The notes below the pieces were generated by a model, which was not told the origin of the DNA, searched no databases, and saw nothing but the letters and a program-made list of their open reading frames with translations. A stretch of DNA of 39,933 bases from Mycobacterium sp. (GTDB taxonomy: Bacteria; Actinomycetota; Actinomycetes; Mycobacteriales; Mycobacteriaceae): positions 1-39,933 of the forward strand of contig JAOPVI010000242.1 of the NCBI GenBank assembly GCA_025966225.1, in the 5' to 3' direction. Numbering within the stretch: the stretch's first letter is position 1; every line of letters starts with the position of its first letter. A program made the position numbers and the translations under genes. Of the stretch, positions 34,746 to 39,933 are shown piece by piece.

Positions 34746-36614
34746 TCAGCTCATGGAGGGACCCTTCGCCCGCTTCGAGAACAGGCCGCCGATCGCACCG
34801 ATCACTCCACCCGCCACTACCAGAATGGAACCGTACGCCGGTCCGGTGGACGCGAGCGCGGTCATCGCATAGCCGACGTACCCGGTCATCAGGCCGGCCG
34901 TGAGGAATCCCGCGATGACTGTGAGCCTGCCGCTCGTCGGCAGCAGGCCGAGCAACAGGATCACGGCCAGTATCAGCACCAGGAGCCGTCCGGCCGGCTG
35001 GGTGAGCTGCTCGATCTTCGCGATCGTCTCGGCGTCGTCGAGCGGGTGCAGCCCAATGATCCGAGGCAGTTCGACCAGACCGTTCACCGCGTAGGTGGGC
35101 CCTCCGGAGAACCATGGGCGTATCGCACCGGCGATGACGAGAACTCCACCTAGCAGCGTGAGTGCCCAGCGCAGAATCGGAAGGAGCTTCGACCTGGAGC
35201 CGGCGACCTCACTTTGCGCCTCCGTGGCTCCCGCCTCGTTGCTGGGCGTGCTCGCCACCTCACCGGCAGGTTGCCCGCTGCCCCAGGGTGCACTGGCCTC
35301 GGCGTACATCCCGGAGGGGCCCTGCGGGCCGGTGACGACGGCGGGAGGCTGCGGCGCGCCTACCGGTGGCGCACTGGCGAGTAAACCGAAGTTGCCCGTG
35401 GCCTCGCTCTCGACTGTGCCGTCGCTGCAGATGACGGAGAACGGCCGTTCGATCCGCTCGCCCGGGCGTGGCAGGGGAGCCGAGATCGTGGCCCGTACGT
35501 CGGCTTGCTCGCCCGCGCGGACATGCAACGGCTGTTGGGCGAAGCCGAATCGCAGTTGGGCTTCCGGGTCGCGGCCGAAGAAGTGCAGGCGCCGGTCTCT
35601 CGCGCCGCGCCGGTTGTCCACGTGGACGGTCAGCTCGGCTTCCGCCTGATCCGTCTGGCGGATCACGCTGGGGTCCAGCCGCAACGTCACGGGATGGTCT
35701 TGCGGCGGCTCAGAGGTGCGGTGCTCGACTTTGACGATGGTTTCGATCTGGGTCGCGTTGTTCGCAGCGGTCACCGTGAGGATGCGCATGACTTGCGTGC
35801 CGGGCCTCGGCGCCGGAGCCTCGAAGCGCACGTCGACCGACTGGACCGATTGTGGGGCAACCTCGATCATCTGAGGCCGAAAGATGAACCGGACCAAGCC
35901 TTCTGGGTCGTTGCCCCTGAGCCCGTACCGTTGTGGATAGTTGCTGTTCCGATTGTCCAGATGCACTCGGAATCCGCCGCTTGTTGCGTCATGCGCCCGA
36001 ACGAGGCTCGGCTCGGCAGCCATGGTGGACGGCGTGCCGAATCTCGGCACCACGATGGCCAGTTCGGCATCCGTGCGCTTGGCGGGGTTCGCCACCGAAG
36101 AAACCTGTAGCCGGACACGGAAGCGCTGGACGTACACCATGCGAGCAAGGTTTGGCGGAATGGTCAGTCTGACCGCCAAGTGCTGCTCTTGCGCTGGCTG
36201 AAGTAGCAGCGCGGGGTGGTCGAGCACTAGCCAGCCGGGAGCGTCGAGCGCGGTGACGGTATAACGATCGACGATCGAGGACTTGTTGTGTACGGAGACT
36301 ACGAACGTGCCTCCTGCGACAGGGTCGATCGTCACTTCCGGTTCGACGAGCCTGACCATCGGGGCGACTGCCGGACTGGCGCTCCCGATGGATATCGCTG
36401 GTGGCTTTCGTTTCGGTGGCCGATCCGGCGAGCCGCCCTGGAACGTCTCCGTAGGGGCATGCGTCTCGCGTAACACCGGAATGGCCGTTGTCAGCGGCGC
36501 GTCGTCCAGTTTGGTCACGCCGATGTCCCAACCCAGATAGAAGTCGCACTTGGTGCAGAACTGCGCGTTGGCGGCATTCTCGGCGCCGCACTGCTCGCAG
36601 CGGTGCTGAGTCAT
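34746..36614 (-). CDS. Zinc-ribbon, Ig-like-repeat membrane protein
   Basis: A 622-residue protein. ATG 36614 has AAGGGA upstream. It begins with a zinc ribbon, C6-x2-C9-x10-C20-x2-C23. A linker is followed by three to four beta-rich repeats (about 75-440) with alternating phrases such as TFVVSVHNKSSIVDRYTVTA, FRVHLDNRNSNYPQRYGL and LTVHVDNRRGARDRRLHF, like the COG1470-type Ig-like domains. A Pro/Gly-rich linker leads to four TM helices at the C-terminus. There is no signal peptide, so the ribbon and probably the Ig repeats are cytoplasmic, an unusual layout. It is convergent with the small lipoprotein gene (62 bp, AT-rich gap) and plausibly the same module. Confidence 0.82.
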   Translation of the reverse strand: MTQHRCEQCGAENAANAQFCTKCDFYLGWDIGVTKLDDAPLTTAIPVLRETHAPTETFQGGSPDRPPKRKPPAISIGSASPAVAPMVRLVEPEVTIDPVAGGTFVVSVHNKSSIVDRYTVTALDAPGWLVLDHPALLLQPAQEQHLAVRLTIPPNLARMVYVQRFRVRLQVSSVANPAKRTDAELAIVVPRFGTPSTMAAEPSLVRAHDATSGGFRVHLDNRNSNYPQRYGLRGNDPEGLVRFIFRPQMIEVAPQSVQSVDVRFEAPAPRPGTQVMRILTVTAANNATQIETIVKVEHRTSEPPQDHPVTLRLDPSVIRQTDQAEAELTVHVDNRRGARDRRLHFFGRDPEAQLRFGFAQQPLHVRAGEQADVRATISAPLPRPGERIERPFSVICSDGTVESEATGNFGLLASAPPVGAPQPPAVVTGPQGPSGMYAEASAPWGSGQPAGEVASTPSNEAGATEAQSEVAGSRSKLLPILRWALTLLGGVLVIAGAIRPWFSGGPTYAVNGLVELPRIIGLHPLDDAETIAKIEQLTQPAGRLLVLILAVILLLGLLPTSGRLTVIAGFLTAGLMTGYVGYAMTALASTGPAYGSILVVAGGVIGAIGGLFSKRAKGPSMS

Positions 36615-36736
36615 GGATTGGTCCCTTCGAACTGCCGCCACCTCATCGACTGCGTTGAGGTTCGGCCCCCCGGAGACCGCCGCCCAATCCTAGTCGGGTC
36701 GTTGCCCGTCCGTACCGGTAATCGATGGGCGTCGGG

Positions 36737-37487
36737 CTACGCAGGCGCGGCTTCGACGATGGACATCGGACCTGCGGTCGGTACGACTCGGGTCTGTCGA
36801 AAGCCACCCTGCGACAGCAAGTTCGCGTACTCGGACGCGCTGCGCAACACGGCGCCGAGTAGTGCACCATGACCGCCGCCGACGTCGACGATCAGCGTTC
36901 GGTCGCTAAAATCGTATGTACTGCATAGGCTTTCAATCGCATGCTGGACACACCAGTCATCCCCCGGTTGAAGACTTCGGCATACTCCGGCCTGGTCTCG
37001 AGGTAGTCGAAGATCGGCATGCCGCGGACCTCGTCGGCCGCGGTAGCGCCCGTGCGTACGGCGTGCAACAAACTGCTCCAGTGTTCCCAATGCTCTGGAG
37101 TGCCGATCAACTCGACCATCGGCGCCATCGTGTCAGGTGCGTCCGAACGCAGTTCCTGCCCGACTCGGGTCAGGGCGAATCGTCCATCGCGGCGTTGCTT
37201 CAGATGCCGTTGCTTGCAAGCGCGCGCATGAGCCGGAACGTGGCCGCAGCATCCGAGCCGACCTCGTGCGCGACGTCGTCCGCACTGAGTGGTCCTGACG
37301 CCAGCGCATCGGCGATGCCGAGCTTGGTCGAGACGTACATCGCCTGGGAGAGCCATGCACCTTGGGCAATCTCGAGCACTGCGACCTTGGGTGGCACGGC
37401 CGAACGATGGAGCAGGCCCAATCCCGCGCGGACGCGGCCGACGCCATCGATCAGCCAGGAGGATGGTGGCTTTGGGGTGTCTGACAT
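36737..37487 (-). pseudogene. Decayed SAM-dependent O-methyltransferase
   Basis: Three frames together give one damaged enzyme of the plant-type/hydroxyneurosporene O-methyltransferase family. The N-terminal dimerisation part (from ATG 37487, VLEIAQGAWLSQAMYVSTKLGIADAL) ends in a stop after ALASNGI. Restoring one base at about 37202 would continue into LKQRRDGRFALTRVG in the next frame. A second shift near 36925 moves from YAVH to TYDFSDRTLIVDVGGGHG, the SAM-binding motif. After GALLGAVLRS the sequence jumps to the C-terminal SQGGFRQTRVVPTAGPMSIVEA, so roughly 100 residues are missing. It is not functional. Confidence 0.85.
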
Positions 37488-37567
37488 GGCGCCAACCTTG
37501 GTGTTGCCTGTGTGTCGGTCGTGTTTGGGTGGGGGGCGTTGACGCACGCCACGGTAATTCCGTTACC

Positions 37568-37573
37568 TAGACT
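37568..37573 (+). promoter_or_regulatory. -10 element for the six-TM gene
   Basis: TAGACT, 8 nt before GTG 37582, so transcription would begin 1-2 nt upstream of the start codon. Prediction only. Confidence 0.4.
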
Positions 37574-37581
37574 GACTCACC

Positions 37582-38367
37582 GTGGCAATACTGTCGGGCT
37601 TCGCGCCGTGGATCGTCTACTGGGTACTCGTCGGAAACGTCCCCTTCAAGGTTGCGGTGCTGGCGGCGCTGGCCATTGCTGTGCTGTCGTTCGTGATCGG
37701 ACGCGTCAGGGGCGCCACCGCGCGCACGCTGGAACTCGGAGCGATCGGCACGTTCGTGGTGCTGACGCTGATGACGTTCACGCTCAGTCAGGACTTCATG
37801 GAGCGGTGGGTGCAGCCGTTGAGCAGCGCGGGGATCTTCCTCGTCGCGCTCGCCAGCGTCCTGATCGGGCGACCGTTCGTGCGCGAGTTCGCCGAAGTCG
37901 ATCAACCTCCCGAAGTGGTCAAGAGCGAATTGTTCGGCCAGATCACCACATTGGTGACGTGGATCTGGGTCGGTGCCTTCGCGGGGATGACGGTGTCATC
38001 GGCCATCCCGCCGATCGTGCAGGGCAATGCCACGCTGCTGGACACCAGGACGCCGTTGTCGTTCGTCTGCTACTGGGTCATTCCGTTCCTGCTTCTCGGT
38101 CTGGCGGTGCTGGCGTCGCGGGTCCTGACCGACCGGATGGTCGCCGAGGCGAACAGCCCACACACCGTCCGAAAGACGACGTTCCTCGCGTTCAAGGAAC
38201 TCGGGATCGACGAGCTGCTCTACCTCGCCCACCAGAAGGCCGAACGGGAGGTCGGTCCCGGCAAGGAGGCTTATGCCGTCCAAGTGGGTGGTAAGGGAGT
38301 GCCCTTGACCGGTGACGAATCGCGGGAGTCCTGGCCTGCGACGTACAAGGTGCGCGACGCCCGCTGA
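37582..38367 (+). CDS. Six-TM membrane protein of unknown function
   Basis: A 261-residue integral membrane protein starting at GTG 37582. There are about six hydrophobic helices (APWIVYWVLVG; KVAVLAALAIAVLSFVIG; LGAIGTFVVLTLMTFTL; SSAGIFLVALASVLIG; LVTWIWVGAFAGMTVSSAI; YWVIPFLLLGLAVLAS). A soluble C-terminal tail of about 75 residues contains TFLAFKELGIDELLYLAHQKAEREVG. The spacing of paired helices with RPFVREFAEVDQPPEV between them resembles uncharacterised actinobacterial membrane proteins. I cannot name a function. It stands alone, not in an operon. Confidence 0.8.
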   Translation: MAILSGFAPWIVYWVLVGNVPFKVAVLAALAIAVLSFVIGRVRGATARTLELGAIGTFVVLTLMTFTLSQDFMERWVQPLSSAGIFLVALASVLIGRPFVREFAEVDQPPEVVKSELFGQITTLVTWIWVGAFAGMTVSSAIPPIVQGNATLLDTRTPLSFVCYWVIPFLLLGLAVLASRVLTDRMVAEANSPHTVRKTTFLAFKELGIDELLYLAHQKAEREVGPGKEAYAVQVGGKGVPLTGDESRESWPATYKVRDAR

Positions 38368-38503
38368 CGCGAGCTGTTCGAAGCGGACGGCGCGATTGTC
38401 TTCGAGAACTCGTACGAAGAAAAGTGTGGGAGATGGGGCAGCTGGTCGCTCCTAGTTGGTGAACGCAGCCCGCAAGGGGTTGCGGCCAGCGAAAGGAAAG
38501 ACC

Positions 38504-39061
38504 ATGACCACCAACCAACCCCGCACCAAGCGACGTCAATTCGGCATGAGCGCGGCATTGCTCGTCGCGGCAGGCGCCGTTTCCGTGCTCAATCCCGTCG
38601 CCCCCGCCGCCCATGCGGCGATTGCACCGCAGATCTTCACGATTCAGCAGGTGTCCTCCGGCCGTTTCCTCGACGCCTGGAACGACGGCAGCCACGACTA
38701 CGACGTCGTCACACGCCCAGGCCAGGGGGACCCGAGCCAAGAGTGGAAGGTGACGTTTGACGACAGCGGCGCGGCAGTGGCCACGATCCAGCAGGTGTCG
38801 TCCGGCCGGTTCCTCGACGCCCACGAGATCGACTCATTGGACTTCCGTGCAGTGTCGCGGCCAGGGGGTCAGACCGACAACACGCAGAACTGGCAGGTCA
38901 ACTCGATCGGGGGAGGGTCCTACAACATCATTCAGCAGAGTTCGGGACGCCTCCTCGATGCCCACGAGATCAAGGAGAAGGACTTCGAAAGCGTGACGCG
39001 CCCCGGCGGTCAGACCGACCACACTCAGGAGTGGAGACTCAACTTCGTGCGCTACGCCTGA
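38504..39061 (+). CDS. Secreted beta-trefoil (ricin-type) lectin-like protein
   Basis: A 185-residue protein with a signal peptide (basic Arg-rich start, cleavage near APAAHA). The mature part is three repeats of about 45 residues, each with IQQ(V)SSGR-F/L-LDA, a DY/DF-x-x-V-T/S-RPGG/Q segment and Q-x-W, the internal threefold pattern of a beta-trefoil/RICIN domain. It probably binds carbohydrate at or outside the cell surface; the ligand is unknown. ATG 38504 is chosen for AAAGGAAAG just upstream. A strong hairpin follows 12 nt after the stop. Confidence 0.87.
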   Translation: MTTNQPRTKRRQFGMSAALLVAAGAVSVLNPVAPAAHAAIAPQIFTIQQVSSGRFLDAWNDGSHDYDVVTRPGQGDPSQEWKVTFDDSGAAVATIQQVSSGRFLDAHEIDSLDFRAVSRPGGQTDNTQNWQVNSIGGGSYNIIQQSSGRLLDAHEIKEKDFESVTRPGGQTDHTQEWRLNFVRYA

Positions 39062-39072
39062 GGACTCGAACG

Positions 39073-39118
39073 CCGTTCCGTGGGTTGGTGAGGATCACCC
39101 GGCCAACCCACGGAATGG
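39073..39118. terminator. Long hairpin after the lectin gene
   Basis: TTCCGTGGGTTGG (39076-39088) and CCAACCCACGGAA (39103-39115) form a perfect 13-bp stem, extendable to 16 with one G-U pair. The 14-nt loop contains a small GGTG/CACC pairing. It lies just past the lectin stop and can act on both strands, also ending sigA read-through. Confidence 0.8.
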
Positions 39119-39184
39119 CACGAGTTCGGATCGACGGTTTCACTGTCACGTACCCGTCACGGTTGAGGTCGACTACCAAGTCTT

Positions 39185-39257
39185 CCCATCCGGATGGGTT
39201 TACGCCGTTGACAACGTCGTGCCATCGGTGGCACGTGGCAATCCATGCCAACGGCGT
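39185..39257. repeat. Nested dyad symmetries downstream of sigA
   Basis: CCCATCCGGATGGG (39185-39198) is a perfect 14-bp palindrome. ACGCCGTTG (39202-39210) pairs with CAACGGCGT (39249-39257). Inside lie CGTTGACAACG (39206-39216), the hairpin CGTGCCA TCGG TGGCACG (39218-39235) and TGGCA/TGCCA (39236-39250). It starts 30 nt beyond the sigA stop on the minus strand. It could be a branched 3'-UTR structure or terminator of sigA, or a small DNA element. No ORF is convincing here. Confidence 0.7.
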
Positions 39258-39287
39258 GGCCTCGACTGTGGCGGCCCGCGGTGCTGG

Positions 39288-39933
39288 CTAGTCCAGGTAG
39301 TCGCGCAGTACCTGAGAACGGCTGGGGTGGCGCAACTTCGACATCGTCTTCGACTCGATCTGGCGGATCCGCTCGCGGGTGACCCCGTAGACCTGTCCGA
39401 TCTCGTCGAGGGTGCGCGGCTGACCGTCGGTCAGGCCGAAGCGCAGCCGGACCACGCCAGCCTCGCGCTCGGACAGCGTCTCGAGCACCGACTGCAGCTG
39501 ATCCTGCAGCAGCGTGAACGACACCGCGTCGACGGCCACGACGGCCTCGGAATCCTCGATGAAGTCCCCGAGTTGGCTGTCGCCCTCGTCGCCGATGGTC
39601 TGGTCGAGCGAGATCGGTTCACGCGCGTACTGCTGGATCTCCAGCACCTTCTCCGGCGTGATGTCCATTTCCTTGGCGAGCTCTTCGGGCGTGGGCTCGC
39701 GGCCCAGGTCCTGCAGCAGCTCGCGCTGGATACGGCCGAGCTTGTTGATGACCTCGACCATGTGAACGGGAATGCGGATCGTGCGGGCCTGGTCGGCCAT
39801 GGCGCGGGAGATCGCCTGCCGGATCCACCAGGTGGCATACGTCGAGAACTTGTAGCCCTTCGTGTAGTCGAACTTCTCGACGGCACGGATCAGGCCGAGG
39901 TTGCCCTCCTGGATGAGGTCGGTGAGACCCATC
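39288..39933 (-). CDS. sigA: SigA, primary sigma factor (C-terminal part)
   Basis: The gene runs off the right edge; the last 214-215 codons are present. They cover region 2.1-2.4 ([50 protein letters not shown]), region 3 ([20 protein letters not shown]), and region 4 ([45 protein letters not shown]). The C-terminal sequence is that of mycobacterial SigA rather than SigB, which is also in this window. It is the housekeeping sigma factor of RNA polymerase. Confidence 0.96.
   Translation of the reverse strand, partial: MGLTDLIQEGNLGLIRAVEKFDYTKGYKFSTYATWWIRQAISRAMADQARTIRIPVHMVEVINKLGRIQRELLQDLGREPTPEELAKEMDITPEKVLEIQQYAREPISLDQTIGDEGDSQLGDFIEDSEAVVAVDAVSFTLLQDQLQSVLETLSEREAGVVRLRFGLTDGQPRTLDEIGQVYGVTRERIRQIESKTMSKLRHPSRSQVLRDYLD

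Noticed and set aside
31146..36614. Calling the insertion a complete conjugative or type VII secretion system
   Set aside because: No VirB4/TraG/FtsK-type ATPase, relaxase, EccC or WXG100 gene is present in the window.
1..39933. CRISPR array, tRNA/rRNA genes, insertion sequences or integrases
   Set aside because: Looked for on both strands; no spaced direct repeats of CRISPR type, no tRNA-like cloverleaf, no transposase or integrase motif was seen.

Overview
The window is high-GC actinobacterial DNA. Its gene order matches a non-tuberculous, probably fast-growing Mycobacterium/Mycolicibacterium. Read right to left, the order sigA, (insertion), RidA-like, DUF952, DUF7455, YihY, DUF3039, DUF3099, sigB, ideR, DUF4192, sthA, serine protease, PAC2, hydrolase, PhzF, nrdR, chiZ, lexA, LGFP protein, fadE20, (insertion), hflX, dapF, miaA, Rv2728c-like, DUF349, Rv2732c-like, miaB is the M. 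tuberculosis Rv2703-Rv2733c block as I know it. It is followed here by gluABCD, a transporter operon that M. tuberculosis lacks. No sequence search was possible, so family names come from motifs and remembered synteny.

Layout. 1-2.8 kb: gluABCD amino-acid ABC importer on the minus strand, gluD cut by the window edge. 2.9-5.1 kb: miaB and a small four-TM protein, meeting a DUF349 coiled-coil gene tail to tail. 6.6-10.7 kb: a plus-strand run Rv2728c-like, miaA, dapF, hflX; miaA and miaB act on the same tRNA base. 10.7-14.4 kb: an accessory minus-strand operon with a DMSO-reductase-family molybdoenzyme, an alpha/beta hydrolase and a degenerate FmdE-like protein. 14.5-17.9 kb: fadE20 and an LGFP-repeat membrane protein. 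17.9-19.8 kb: the lexA/chiZ divergent SOS region with three SOS-box-like sites, then nrdR. 19.8-23.6 kb: PhzF-like, hydrolase and PAC2 genes and a secreted serine protease lipoprotein. 23.6-31 kb: sthA, DUF4192, ideR, sigB (with a SigE/SigH-type promoter and a strong terminator) and a set of small conserved genes.

31.1-39.2 kb is the least ordinary part. RidA-like and sigA genes are adjacent in M. tuberculosis, but here about 8 kb separates them. The insert holds two lipoproteins sharing one domain, a secreted three-domain wall hydrolase (M23 + lytic transglycosylase + NlpC/P60) whose NlpC/P60 nucleophile Cys is Ser, a membrane protein joining an N-terminal zinc ribbon to Ig-like repeats, a decayed methyltransferase pseudogene, a six-TM protein and a secreted beta-trefoil (ricin-type) lectin. 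The first four look like one cell-envelope module. The insert ends in two strong dyad-symmetry elements next to sigA.

Recurring sequence-level themes are: several genes whose start codon sits 6 nt after a TANNNT -10 hexamer (leaderless transcription), convergent gene pairs whose stop codons overlap, and short tandem duplications (33 bp in miaB, 12 bp before the DUF349 gene, 32 bp near the PhzF gene, 51 bp in a lipoprotein).
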